Part shown: in pieces, positions 40,765 to 49,901 of the stretch
How the letters are laid out: every line of letters starts with the position of its first letter
How positions within the stretch are numbered: position 1 is the first letter of the stretch
DNA from: Rhodocyclaceae bacterium
Lineage (GTDB): Bacteria > Pseudomonadota > Gammaproteobacteria > Burkholderiales > Rhodocyclaceae
Direction: 5' to 3'
DNA: 64,000 nt
NCBI GenBank assembly: GCA_026417115.1
Contig: JAOADW010000046.1
Location: 1-64,000, forward strand
Program-made: the position numbers and the translations under genes
The notes under the pieces: model-generated
The model's database searches: none
What the model saw: only the letters and a program-made list of their open reading frames with translations
What the model was told of the DNA's origin: nothing

Positions 40765-40797
40765 ACGAAAGCCCCGCGCATGCGCGGGGCTTTTTTT
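40765..40797 (+). terminator. Intrinsic terminator after icd
   Basis: GCCCCGCGCA-TGCGCGGGGC (40771-40790), a perfect inverted repeat, then seven T residues. The A-rich left flank means it may also stop transcripts from csp on the other strand. Confidence 0.9.
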
Positions 40798-40832
40798 GGC
40801 AGCTGCGGTGTCATGCCGCACGCCAAGAATCC

Positions 40833-41036
40833 TCAAAGGCGCTGGATGTTGGAAGCCTGCTTGCCCTTTGGCCCTTGCACGACTTCGAAACTCACTTTTT
40901 CGCCTTCCTTCAGGGTCTTGAATCCCTGCATGTTGATGGCGGAAAAATGCGCGAACAAATCCTCCGATCCATCATCTGGCGTGATGAAACCAAAGCCCTT
41001 CGCATCGTTGAACCATTTGACGGTACCCGTTGCCAT
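40833..41036 (-). CDS. Cold-shock domain protein (CspA family)
   Basis: A 67-residue single OB-fold nucleic-acid-binding protein. Both RNA-binding motifs are present: KGFGFITP and DLFAHFSAI. It starts [18 protein letters not shown] and ends [13 protein letters not shown]. The promoter-like sequence at 41208-41236 would give a long 5' leader of about 165 nt, as in E. coli cspA, suggesting RNA-level thermal control. Confidence 0.95.
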   Translation of the reverse strand: MATGTVKWFNDAKGFGFITPDDGSEDLFAHFSAINMQGFKTLKEGEKVSFEVVQGPKGKQASNIQRL

Positions 41037-41207
41037 AACACCTCTACCTCAAAGAATGATGTGACACATACCCGGGCGCGCGCATCAGCCCGTCCGGCGA
41101 CATGTTTGCGTTGCAAGTTCCGGACAACGGCTGCGCCCAAACGGTCGTAGAGGTTTCCGCTGCCGTTCGGGGGGTCGCTGGGCGAAGCTTGAACCAAACA
41201 CGCATGC

Positions 41208-41236
41208 CTTTTACGCAGTTTCCCCAAACTCGTCAA
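41208..41236 (-). promoter_or_regulatory. Probable csp promoter
   Basis: On the reverse strand TTGACG (41231-41236), 17-bp spacer, TAAAAG (41208-41213). The start would be near 41201, about 165 nt before the csp ATG. Confidence 0.5.
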
Positions 41237-41246
41237 CCCATTTTTT

Positions 41247-41261
41247 TATTGCGACGCAATA
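41247..41261. promoter_or_regulatory. 15-bp perfect palindrome upstream of csp
   Basis: TATTGCG-A-CGCAATA, placed just upstream of the csp -35 box, a position typical of a transcription-factor site. No regulator can be named. Confidence 0.4.
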
Positions 41262-41563
41262 TCAGAAAAGGCTTGCGCCAGCCAGGGAGGACGGCCCCGT
41301 GCACCCGAGAAAACGTTGTTCAATTCTCTCTACGACGGACGCGCGTGAAGTCCTGGACGATCGTCACGTCTGTCCAGGGGCTGTCCTCTGATCCCTCGCG
41401 TTTCCCGAAGCGCAACGGAGCTCGCCCGGTAAGGCGCCCTCTTCTTTGCCGCGCCCTCGCGTGCGAAGCAGCCTTCGGCCAGCCAAGAACGAGGAAGATT
41501 CCCTCTTTTTTTGTCGGCTGGCGAAACCATTGCCTGCTTCAGGATTCGCATTACAATCAAATC

Positions 41564-41884
41564 ATGGTGAGTCCGAAACATGCGCCCACCCACCCCAGCA
41601 CGACGCTCGTGCCGGAACGCGAGCGTCTCGAGCCGCCTCGTCTTTACAAGGTCGTCTTGCTCAACGATGACTACACGCCGATGGATTTCGTCGTCGTCGT
41701 GTTGCAGAAGTTTTTTCATATGAGCCGCGAACGCGCCACCAAGATCATGCTCAACGTCCATCACCACGGGCGGGGCGTCTGTGGCGTCTATCCGCGCGAT
41801 TTGGCCGCCACCAAGGTTGAACAAGTGACGGCGTTCGCCCGTCAACATCAGCATCCGCTCGCTTGCGTGATGGAAGAAAACTGA
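41564..41884 (+). CDS. clpS: ATP-dependent Clp protease adaptor ClpS
   Basis: N-end-rule adaptor that delivers substrates to ClpAP. The 106 residues contain [20 protein letters not shown], the N-degron binding segment, and [19 protein letters not shown]. The start at 41564 is preferred because the reading frame upstream is not conserved. Encoded 11 bp before clpA, as in most proteobacteria. Confidence 0.95.
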   Translation: MVSPKHAPTHPSTTLVPERERLEPPRLYKVVLLNDDYTPMDFVVVVLQKFFHMSRERATKIMLNVHHHGRGVCGVYPRDLAATKVEQVTAFARQHQHPLACVMEEN

Positions 41885-41895
41885 AAGGGAAAGCA

Positions 41896-44175
41896 ATGAT
41901 CGCCCAGGAACTCGAAGTCAGTCTGCACATGGCCTTCGTCGAGGCGCGTCAGAAGCGCCACGAGTTCATCACGGTCGAGCATTTGCTTTTGGCGTTGCTC
42001 GACAACCCTACGGCCGCCGAGGTGCTGCGCGCCTGTGGCGCCAACCTCGAAGAGCTACGCCGAGAAATCACGCAATTCATCGAACAACACACCCCCATCG
42101 TCCCCGGCCATGGCGAGATCGACACGCAGCCGACTCTTGGTTTTCAGCGCGTGATCCAGCGCGCGATCCTGCACGTCCAGTCATCGGGCAAAAAAGAAGT
42201 CACGGGCGCCAACGTGCTCGTCGCCATCTTTGGCGAAAAGGACTCGCACGCCGTCTTTTTCCTTCACAAGCAAGGCATTACTCGCCTCGACGTCGTCAAT
42301 TACATTTCCCACGGGGTGACGAAGACGCCGCAATCGACGGGCAAGTCCGAAGAGCAGCAAGAACAGGAAAGCGAGGCGGCAAACACCCATAGCGCGCTCG
42401 ATGCATTCACGCAAAACCTCAACCAACTCGCCTTGACGGGCAAGATCGACCCCCTGATCGGCCGCGAAAAAGAAATCGAACGCGTGATCCAAACGCTCTG
42501 TCGCCGGCGCAAAAACAACCCTCTGCTGGTGGGGGAAGCCGGCGTGGGCAAGACCGCGATCGCCGAAGGGCTGGCGCGCCGCATCGTCGAAGGACGCGTG
42601 CCCGAGATACTTGCCCATGCCACCGTCTACTCGCTCGACATGGGGGCTTTGCTTGCCGGCACGAAGTATCGGGGGGATTTCGAGCAGCGTTTGAAAGCCG
42701 TGATCAAGCAATTGGCCGACGATGCCGGCGCGATCCTGTTCATCGATGAGATCCATACCTTGATCGGCGCGGGTGCGGCCTCCGGCGGCACCCTTGACGC
42801 CTCGAATTTGCTGAAACCGGCGTTGGCTTCTGGCGCCCTCCGCTGCATTGGCGCGACCACCTACCACGAATTTCGCGGCGTTTTCGAAAAGGATCATGCG
42901 CTCTCGCGTCGCTTTCAAAAGATCGATGTCGAGGAACCCACGGTCGAGGAGACGATTTCGATCCTGAAGGGACTCAAAAGCCGTTTCGAAGAGCATCATG
43001 GCATCAAGTATTCAAACGCGGCGATCATCAACGCTGCCGAATTGGCAGCCAAATACATCACCGATCGCCATCTCCCCGACAAAGCGATCGACGTCCTCGA
43101 CGAGGCAGGCGCAGCACAACGGATATTGCCCAAATCGAAGCAGAAAAAAGTCATTGGCAAGCACGAGGTGGAAGAGGTCGTCGCCAAAATGGCGCGCATT
43201 CCGCCACGGCACGTGTCGGCCGACGATCGCACCGCGCTCAAGAATCTCGAGCGTGATCTCAAGAGCGTGGTCTTTGGCCAAGATGCGGCGATCGAGGCGC
43301 TCGCCCGCGCCATCAAAATGTCCCGCGCCGGTTTGGGCAACCCTGGCAAGCCCATCGGCAGCTTCTTGTTCTCTGGGCCCACGGGCGTAGGTAAAACGGA
43401 AGTTGCCCGCCAGCTCGCTTATTGCCTGGGTATCGAGCTCATCCGCTTCGACATGTCCGAATACATGGAGCGCCATGCCGTCTCCCGGCTCATCGGCGCG
43501 CCCCCGGGCTACGTCGGTTTCGATCAAGGCGGATTGTTGACCGAAGCCGTGACGAAAAAACCGCACGCGGTATTGCTGCTCGACGAGATCGAAAAAGCCC
43601 ATCCCGACATCTTCAACATCCTGCTGCAGGTCATGGATCATGGCACCCTGACCGACAACAATGGACGCAAGGCCGATTTCCGCAACGTCATCATCATCAT
43701 GACGACAAACGCCGGCGCCGAGGCCATGCAGAAGACGAGCATCGGCTTTACGACGAGCAAGGCCCCTGGCGATGAGATGGCGGACATCAAACGCATGTTC
43801 TCGCCGGAATTCCGCAATCGCCTGGATGCCGTGATTTCGTTCAAGCCCCTTGATACCGAAATCATCTTGCGCGTCGTCGACAAGTTCCTCATGCAACTCG
43901 AAGCACAGCTCCATGAGAAGAAGGTCGATGCCCTCTTCACCGACCGGCTGCGCGCTTGGCTCGCAGAAAAAGGCTTCGATCCTTTGATGGGGGCACGGCC
44001 GATGGCGCGGCTGATCCAAGACACGATCCGTGCCGCCTTGGCCGACGAGCTCCTCTTCGGACGCCTGCAAAACGGCGGGCGGGTCACGATCGACCTTTCC
44101 GAGGACGAGCGCATCAGCCTTTCCTTCCCCGACGAAGAAAAAGCGTCGGCATCCCTCGATGCCGCGACGGAGTAA
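41896..44175 (+). CDS. clpA: ATP-dependent Clp protease ATP-binding subunit ClpA
   Basis: AAA+ unfoldase of ClpAP. The 759 residues have the N domain ([20 protein letters not shown]), first Walker [11 protein letters not shown] with Walker [12 protein letters not shown], and second Walker [11 protein letters not shown] with [12 protein letters not shown]. The C-terminal domain ends the protein. The ATG at 41896 follows AAAGGGAAAG. No clpP lies in the window. Confidence 0.97.
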   Translation: MIAQELEVSLHMAFVEARQKRHEFITVEHLLLALLDNPTAAEVLRACGANLEELRREITQFIEQHTPIVPGHGEIDTQPTLGFQRVIQRAILHVQSSGKKEVTGANVLVAIFGEKDSHAVFFLHKQGITRLDVVNYISHGVTKTPQSTGKSEEQQEQESEAANTHSALDAFTQNLNQLALTGKIDPLIGREKEIERVIQTLCRRRKNNPLLVGEAGVGKTAIAEGLARRIVEGRVPEILAHATVYSLDMGALLAGTKYRGDFEQRLKAVIKQLADDAGAILFIDEIHTLIGAGAASGGTLDASNLLKPALASGALRCIGATTYHEFRGVFEKDHALSRRFQKIDVEEPTVEETISILKGLKSRFEEHHGIKYSNAAIINAAELAAKYITDRHLPDKAIDVLDEAGAAQRILPKSKQKKVIGKHEVEEVVAKMARIPPRHVSADDRTALKNLERDLKSVVFGQDAAIEALARAIKMSRAGLGNPGKPIGSFLFSGPTGVGKTEVARQLAYCLGIELIRFDMSEYMERHAVSRLIGAPPGYVGFDQGGLLTEAVTKKPHAVLLLDEIEKAHPDIFNILLQVMDHGTLTDNNGRKADFRNVIIIMTTNAGAEAMQKTSIGFTTSKAPGDEMADIKRMFSPEFRNRLDAVISFKPLDTEIILRVVDKFLMQLEAQLHEKKVDALFTDRLRAWLAEKGFDPLMGARPMARLIQDTIRAALADELLFGRLQNGGRVTIDLSEDERISLSFPDEEKASASLDAATE

Positions 44176-44247
44176 ACCGCGCCTCCTGGAGGGCCGACAG
44201 ACTCGTCCGGTTCGATCGCCCAACCCTCTGCCCAGAAGCACGCACCC

Positions 44248-44736
44248 ATGACGGAATTTTCTACCTGCGAGCTTTCCGATGCGCATGGCGACGCGGTGCG
44301 CATCGCTGCCCCGATCTTTCGCTCCTTTGGCGGACTCAGCCGTTTCTGGGGCGAGATCGCGACCCTCAAGCTCTACGAGGACAATGGGCTCGTGCGCGAA
44401 ATGCTTGCCGAAAACGGGAACGGACGCGTGCTGGTCGTCGATGGAGGCGGCAGCCTGCGCTGTGCGCTTTTAGGAGATCGCCTTGCGCAAATGGCCGTGG
44501 ATAATGGGTGGGCGGGTGTCGTCGTCTGGGGCTGCATACGTGACGTCGAAGCCATCGCGCGCCTGCCCTTGGGTGTGCTGGCGCTCGCGCCTCACCCGCG
44601 GAGGACGGTCAAGAAGAGCCTCGGCGAACGCCAAATTCCCGTCGAATTCGCCGGCATCGTTTTCCGCCCCGGCGAATGGCTCTATGCCGATGCCGACGGC
44701 CTCCTCGTTTCCTCGCAACGCCTGACCTCGAAATGA
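44248..44736 (+). CDS. rraA: Ribonuclease E activity regulator RraA
   Basis: A 162-residue trimeric inhibitor of RNase E. It reads [20 protein letters not shown], then [20 protein letters not shown] and [16 protein letters not shown]. RraA-like folds also occur in 4-hydroxy-4-methyl-2-oxoglutarate aldolases, but the length and N-terminus match RraA proper. It is 72 bp after clpA and may share its transcript. Confidence 0.88.
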   Translation: MTEFSTCELSDAHGDAVRIAAPIFRSFGGLSRFWGEIATLKLYEDNGLVREMLAENGNGRVLVVDGGGSLRCALLGDRLAQMAVDNGWAGVVVWGCIRDVEAIARLPLGVLALAPHPRRTVKKSLGERQIPVEFAGIVFRPGEWLYADADGLLVSSQRLTSK

Positions 44737-44950
44737 GGCCGATGCCTGGCTAGGCGGCGTCATCGGCAGCCTTGGCGGGCGGCAATCCTTCCCCCCGATT
44801 CCGCTACGCGTGAGAGATCCCTCGACAGCGTTCGGGTTCCCCAGGGATCTTTTCCGTTTTGCAGCGAGTGGCCATCCCCTTTTGTCCGAGGCCACTTTTG
44901 CCTTCCTGCAGCGAAAGCCGCGAGCGCCGGCCCGTTCAATAAAAAGATTC

Positions 44951-45008
44951 TATCTTATGTCTTATATAAGATACTTGTTGCTGCGCAAAAGTATGCCTAT
45001 ACTTGCGC
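44951..45008. promoter_or_regulatory. Two inverted repeats in the aceA upstream region
   Basis: Repeat 1: TATCTTAT-(7)-ATAAGATA, perfect 8-bp arms, 44951-44973. Repeat 2: GCGCAAAAGTAT-GCCT-ATACTTGCGC, 44983-45008, near-perfect with a two-base bulge, 27 bp from the aceA ATG. The TATAAG inside repeat 1 could also be the -10 box, putting repeat 2 just after the transcription start, an operator-like place. Confidence 0.5.
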
Positions 45009-45034
45009 TACCTCTACTTCACGGAGCTGAAGCC

Positions 45035-46345
45035 ATGAACTCTCGTCAAGAACAAATCGCCGCGATCGAAAAAGACTGGGCCGAAAATCCCCGCTGGCGG
45101 GGCGTCAAGCGCCCCTATAGCGCAGCAGACGTCGTCAGGCTGCGCGGCTCATTGCAAATCGAATACACGCTAGCCCGCCGAGGCGCCGAAAAGCTTTGGC
45201 GCCTCCTGAATGGGGAAGCGAAAAAGGGGTATGTCAACGCCTTTGGCGCCATCACTGCGGGCCAGGCCATGCAACAAGCAAAAGCCGGCCTCGAAGCAGT
45301 CTATCTTTCTGGCTGGCAGGTCGCCGCCGACGGCAATACCTCGGAGACGATGTATCCCGACCAGTCGCTTTATGCCTATGACTCGGTGCCGACCATGGTG
45401 CGCCGCATCAACAACACATTCAAACGCGCCGACGAAATCCAATGGGCGCGCGGCATCAACCCGGGTGACGAGAAGTTCATCGATTATTTCCTTCCCATCG
45501 TCGCTGATGCCGAAGCGGGTTTTGGCGGTGTCCTCAACGCGTTCGAATTGATGAAGAACATGATTGCGGCGGGCGCCGCGGGTGTCCATTTCGAAGACCA
45601 GTTGGCTGCGGTCAAGAAATGCGGCCACATGGGAGGCAAGGTATTGGTGCCGACGCAGGAGGCGATCGAAAAACTCGTCGCAGCGCGTTTGGCCGCCGAT
45701 GTGATGGGCGTTCCCACGATCGTGTTGGCGCGCACCGACGCCGAGGCCGCGAATCTGCTGACCTCTGATCACGACGAGCGCGATCGGCCATTTCTCACCG
45801 GCGAACGCACGCAAGAGGGCTTTTTCCGCGTCAAGAACGGTCTGGAACAGGCGATCAGCCGCGGCGTTTCTTATGCTCCCTACGCCGATTTGGTCTGGTG
45901 CGAAACGGGCACGCCCGACCTGGGCTTTGCGCGCGAATTCGCCCAAGCCGTGCATGAAAAATACCCCGGCAAGCTGTTGGCCTACAACTGCTCGCCGTCC
46001 TTCAACTGGAAGAAAAACCTCGACATGAAGACCATTGCCGAGTTCCAAGATCGGCTCTCGGAAATGGGCTATAAGTATCAGTTCATCACGCTCGCCGGCA
46101 TCCATATCAACTGGTACAACACGTTCATGTTTGCCTATCGGTATGCGCGGGGAGAAGGCATGAAGCATTACGTCGAGATGGTGCAAGAACCGGAGTTCGC
46201 CGCGCGCGAACTCGGGTATACCTTCGTCTCCCACCAGCAAGAAGTAGGCGCCGGCTACTTCGATGACGTCACCACCGTGATCCAGGGCGGAAGCTCGAAC
46301 GTCAAGGCGCTCACGGGGTCGACCGAAGAAGCCCAGTTCCACTGA
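45035..46345 (+). CDS. aceA: Isocitrate lyase
   Basis: First enzyme of the glyoxylate bypass, isocitrate to glyoxylate and succinate. The 436 residues match the E. coli type; the catalytic signature [11 protein letters not shown] is present, as are [15 protein letters not shown] and [14 protein letters not shown]. The ATG at 45035 starts the conserved N-terminus ([15 protein letters not shown]) and has GGAG upstream; the longer in-frame extension crosses the palindromes and is non-coding. Confidence 0.97.
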   Translation: MNSRQEQIAAIEKDWAENPRWRGVKRPYSAADVVRLRGSLQIEYTLARRGAEKLWRLLNGEAKKGYVNAFGAITAGQAMQQAKAGLEAVYLSGWQVAADGNTSETMYPDQSLYAYDSVPTMVRRINNTFKRADEIQWARGINPGDEKFIDYFLPIVADAEAGFGGVLNAFELMKNMIAAGAAGVHFEDQLAAVKKCGHMGGKVLVPTQEAIEKLVAARLAADVMGVPTIVLARTDAEAANLLTSDHDERDRPFLTGERTQEGFFRVKNGLEQAISRGVSYAPYADLVWCETGTPDLGFAREFAQAVHEKYPGKLLAYNCSPSFNWKKNLDMKTIAEFQDRLSEMGYKYQFITLAGIHINWYNTFMFAYRYARGEGMKHYVEMVQEPEFAARELGYTFVSHQQEVGAGYFDDVTTVIQGGSSNVKALTGSTEEAQFH

Positions 46346-46380
46346 AGCAACGATAACCCTCGCCCACGAGGGAGTGGAGA

Positions 46381-46422
46381 AAGCCAAGGCCGCCCTGCCC
46401 TGCGGTCTTGGCTTCTCTTTTC
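46381..46422 (+). terminator. Intrinsic terminator after aceA
   Basis: AAGCCAAGGCCGC and GCGGTCTTGGCTT pair over 13 bp with a single G-U, with a short loop, followed by CTCTTTT. The lysR gene ends 160 bp further on the other strand. Confidence 0.75.
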
Positions 46423-46585
46423 GCCCAGCGCAGGGGCAAGCCCGAAACGAAGAAGCGGCGCATGCCCCCCAAAAACCGAGCCCTGTCTCTCCGGGCACCG
46501 TTGCCCCTGCCGTGCTCTGGTGAAAAAGCGTTGCCCGCATCCGCACGCCAGGGCTTTGCGCCGGCGTTTTGTGGGCCGCTATGGC

Positions 46586-47485
46586 TTACTCGCGGTGATC
46601 CCAATAGTCGGGGCGCGCATAATGGGCGCGCAAGTGCTCCACAAACAGGCGTACCCGCAAGGGAAGGTGGCGACGCTGCGGCAACAAGGCGCTGATGGCG
46701 ACGGCCGGCGCGGCCAATTCGGGCAAGACCGAGACCAAACGTCCCCAGCGAAGATCTTCTCCGACTTCCCACCACGAGCGCCACGCAAGCCCCATCCCTG
46801 CGAGGGCCCACTCGCGCAACACGGCGCCATCGTTGCAAACGAAGCGCCCTTGAGGTTTGAACAACACGGGTTTGCCATTCACATACAGATCCCAGCCATC
46901 CTGAGTCGCCAATTGCAGGCACTCATGATGCGCCAGATCGTCGAGGGAACGCGGCACGCCATGTTGCGCCAGATACGCGGGCGAGGCAACGATCACGCGC
47001 CGGATCTGCCCGAGCCGAATCGCCACCAGACTCGAATCGACGAGGCCACCGATGCGGATCGCACAATCGAAACCTTCGGCGACCAAATCGACGATGCGAT
47101 CAGACAAATCGAGCGTGGCGGAAATCTCGGGCCGGGCGCGCAAAAAATCGAGCAACAAAGGCGCCACATGGCGTCGTCCGAAACCGGCCGGAGCCGTGAT
47201 GCGCAAATGGCCACGCACTTTTCCGCTGCCCTGGACGACCTCGGCCTCCGCTTCTTCCCATTCGCGCAGCAGGCGCTGGCAGTCTTCGAAGAACGAAAGC
47301 CCTTCGGTGGTCGGCACGATGCGCCGCGTCGTGCGAATAAGCAGGCGTACGCCGAGCCGATCTTCGAGCGCATCCAAGCGCCGGCTGATCACCGCGGGTG
47401 CTACGCCTTCGGCGCGTGCTGCCGCGGTAAGGCTTCCTTTTTGCAAGACCGCAACAAAGGTTTCGATTTGCTTGAGTTTGTCCAT
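46586..47485 (-). CDS. LysR-type transcriptional regulator
   Basis: 299 residues. The N-terminal winged HTH reads IETFVAVLQKGSLTAAARAE, then GVAPAVISRRLDALEDRLG; the C-terminal effector domain is of the CrgA/DmlR-like branch (VRGHLRITAPAGFGRRHVAP). It is divergent from hyi with 167 bp between, the usual LysR-target layout, so hyi and the glycerate kinase are its likely targets. The effector cannot be inferred. Confidence 0.9.
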   Translation of the reverse strand: MDKLKQIETFVAVLQKGSLTAAARAEGVAPAVISRRLDALEDRLGVRLLIRTTRRIVPTTEGLSFFEDCQRLLREWEEAEAEVVQGSGKVRGHLRITAPAGFGRRHVAPLLLDFLRARPEISATLDLSDRIVDLVAEGFDCAIRIGGLVDSSLVAIRLGQIRRVIVASPAYLAQHGVPRSLDDLAHHECLQLATQDGWDLYVNGKPVLFKPQGRFVCNDGAVLREWALAGMGLAWRSWWEVGEDLRWGRLVSVLPELAAPAVAISALLPQRRHLPLRVRLFVEHLRAHYARPDYWDHRE

Positions 47486-47652
47486 CGAGAATCATTCGCT
47501 TTCGTCTTTGCGTGAAATGCAATTATGAAGGCATTTAGACTGCGTTTTATGCGCCAAAAGAGCCATGATCATCACACGATATCAACCCAACGCGACCAGG
47601 CCAGCTGCGTGCGAGAATTTGCGCCTCCTGCCCTGACGCCTCGAGAAAGACG

Positions 47653-48486
47653 ATGCCGAAATTTGCCGCCAACTTGAGCCTGTTGTTTTCCGAGGTCCCC
47701 TTCCTCGACCGTTTCGAAGCTGCGCAAGCCGCTGGTTTCTCTGCCGTCGAAATTCAATTTCCCTACGAGCATGCCGTGGGGGAAATCAAGAAGCGGCTCA
47801 AGCAACATCGCCTCGAACTCGTGTTGCACAACCTGCCGGCAGGCGACTGGGCAGCGGGCGAGCGAGGAATTGCTTGCCATCCCGGCCGCCGCGATGAGTT
47901 TCGCAAATCCGTCGCCATGGCGGTCGCTTATGCGCGCGAGCTGGGCGTGCGCCAGCTCAATTGCCTGGCCGGCATTCCGCCAGAGGATGTCGCTGTGGAT
48001 ACAGCCTATGCAGTTTTGCGAGAGAATCTCCGTCATGCCGCGGATATCCTTTCGGCAGACGGGATACGGCTACTCATCGAGCCGATCAACACTCACGATG
48101 TGCCGGGATTTTTCTTGTGTCATAGCGCGCAAGCCGTCGCCCTGATCAAGGCCTGTGAGCATGACAACATCTTTCTGCAATACGATGTCTATCACATGCA
48201 ACGCATGGAAGGAGACCTCGCCAATACGCTGAGCCGTCATCTTCCCTACCTCGGCCACATCCAGATCGCGGACAATCCGGGCCGGCATGAACCCGGCAGC
48301 GGTGAAATCAATTATCCCTTTTTATTCGCCCATCTCGATCGCATCGGCTATCAGGGATGGATTGGCTGCGAATACCTGCCCAAGGTGACGACCCTCGCAA
48401 GCCTTGACTGGTTTGCACCTTATTGCCGCCCGCATTCTGCGGGCAATCACGAGGCCACAGGCGGCGCTCGGAGGATGCCGTCATGA
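47653..48486 (+). CDS. hyi: Hydroxypyruvate isomerase family protein
   Basis: A 277-residue AP-endonuclease-2/xylose-isomerase-like TIM barrel. Hallmarks: FAANLSLLFSEVPFLDRFEA, LLIEPINTHDVPGFFLC and GHIQIADNPGRHEPGSGEIN. Hyi interconverts hydroxypyruvate and tartronate semialdehyde; related OtnI acts on 2-oxo-tetronate, so the substrate is less certain than the family. The TGA overlaps the glycerate kinase ATG. No gcl or glxR gene is seen beside it. Confidence 0.85.
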   Translation: MPKFAANLSLLFSEVPFLDRFEAAQAAGFSAVEIQFPYEHAVGEIKKRLKQHRLELVLHNLPAGDWAAGERGIACHPGRRDEFRKSVAMAVAYARELGVRQLNCLAGIPPEDVAVDTAYAVLRENLRHAADILSADGIRLLIEPINTHDVPGFFLCHSAQAVALIKACEHDNIFLQYDVYHMQRMEGDLANTLSRHLPYLGHIQIADNPGRHEPGSGEINYPFLFAHLDRIGYQGWIGCEYLPKVTTLASLDWFAPYCRPHSAGNHEATGGARRMPS

Positions 48487-49751
48487 CAATGGCCGATCCA
48501 CGCGCCTTGCTCTTCGATCTTTTCTCCACTGCACTCGCGGCAGTCTCGCCTCAGAAATGCCTGCCGGCACATCTTCCTTCTCCACCGCAGGGGCGCACGA
48601 TCGTCATCGGCGCCGGCAAAGCCGCGGCAGCCATGGCGGCCGTGGTCGAAGCGCATTGGCCAAGAGAGGCGCCGCTTTCCGGCTTGGTGGTGACGCGTTA
48701 TGGACACGGCGTACCCACGCGCCGCATTCACGTCGTCGAAGCAGCCCATCCCGTCCCCGACGAAGCGGGGGTGGCGGCAGCCGCCGCGATCCTCGAACGT
48801 GTCCAAGGCCTCCAACCAGACGATTTGGTGCTTTGTCTGCTTTCTGGCGGAGGCTCCGCGCTCTTGGCTTTACCAGCGCCGGGCATCACCTTGGCCGACA
48901 AGCAGGCGCTCAGCAAGGCATTGCTCACGTGCGGCGCGACGATCCAGGAAATCAATTGCGTGCGCAAGCACCTTTCTGCGATCAAAGGTGGGCGTCTTGC
49001 GCTCGCAGCCCGGCCTGCACGCGTCATCACGCTGGCAATCTCGGACATCCCGGGGGACGAACCTTCCGCGCTGGCCTCGGGCCCGACGATCGCCGACCCC
49101 ACGAGCCGCGAAGAAGCCTTGTCGATTCTAGAAAAATATGGGATCGAAATCCCCCCCGCCGTCTTAGCGCATCTGACTTCGCCCAACGCAGAGACCCCCA
49201 AGCCCGGAGATCCCCGGCTGGCCCACTCTGAGATGCGCATCATCGCGACGGCGCATGACGCCCTTTCTGCCGCCGCACGCTACGCGCGCGCACGCGGCAT
49301 CGAGCCGCTCGTCTTGGGTGACAGCCTCGAAGGCGAAGCCCGTGACGTCGCCTTTGTCCATGCCGGAATCGCTCGCTCGATCCGCCGCCATCAAGAACCC
49401 CTCGCCCCGCCCTGCGTGATCCTCTCCGGGGGCGAGACCACCGTCACGGTACGTGGCGACGGGCGAGGCGGACGCAATACCGAATTTTTGCTCGCCCTGC
49501 TCACCCGCCTCGATTTCCCTGCGTGGGCCTTGGCCTGCGACACGGACGGCATCGATGGCAGCGAAGACAATGCGGGGGCTTGGTTTGGCCCCGACATCAT
49601 CGCAGATGTCAAAGAAGGCCGACTCCAGCCTCACGCGTATCTGCAACGGAACGACGCCTATGGATTCTTTTCCGCACTCGACCGGCTCGTGATCACCGGG
49701 CCTACGCGCACCAACGTCAATGATTTCCGCGCCCTCTTGCTCACCCCGTGA
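48483..49751 (+). CDS. Glycerate 2-kinase, MOFRL/TtuD type
   Basis: A 422-residue class-II glycerate kinase that forms 2-phosphoglycerate. It has RTIVIGAGKAAAAMAAVVEA, LLSGGGSALLALPAPGI, the SDIPGDEPSALASGPT signature and the C-terminal MOFRL domain (LSGGETTVTVRGDGRGGRN). Translationally coupled to hyi (ATGA). It would move glycerate, from hydroxypyruvate or tartronate semialdehyde, into lower glycolysis. Confidence 0.9.
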   Translation: MTMADPRALLFDLFSTALAAVSPQKCLPAHLPSPPQGRTIVIGAGKAAAAMAAVVEAHWPREAPLSGLVVTRYGHGVPTRRIHVVEAAHPVPDEAGVAAAAAILERVQGLQPDDLVLCLLSGGGSALLALPAPGITLADKQALSKALLTCGATIQEINCVRKHLSAIKGGRLALAARPARVITLAISDIPGDEPSALASGPTIADPTSREEALSILEKYGIEIPPAVLAHLTSPNAETPKPGDPRLAHSEMRIIATAHDALSAAARYARARGIEPLVLGDSLEGEARDVAFVHAGIARSIRRHQEPLAPPCVILSGGETTVTVRGDGRGGRNTEFLLALLTRLDFPAWALACDTDGIDGSEDNAGAWFGPDIIADVKEGRLQPHAYLQRNDAYGFFSALDRLVITGPTRTNVNDFRALLLTP

Positions 49752-49901
49752 AGCACTTGGGGCGTCTTGCAGTGGACGCCTTGACGCCGCTCGGTCAATA
49801 GACCTTTGACTTTTCGATCATGAATCCACGGCCTGATCGCTTGCGTTGCCCAATCTCTTCTATAAGATGTCGTGATTTTTCATCGACAGGAGTTGGAGAA
49901 A

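Larger units (their letters stand above)
41037..41563. other. 527-bp divergent regulatory interval csp/clpS
   Basis: No convincing gene. It holds the csp leader and promoter (reverse strand), a 15-bp palindrome at 41247-41261, and presumably the clpS promoter near its right end. A forward frame stays open across much of it into clpS but has no family resemblance upstream of 41564. Confidence 0.5.
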
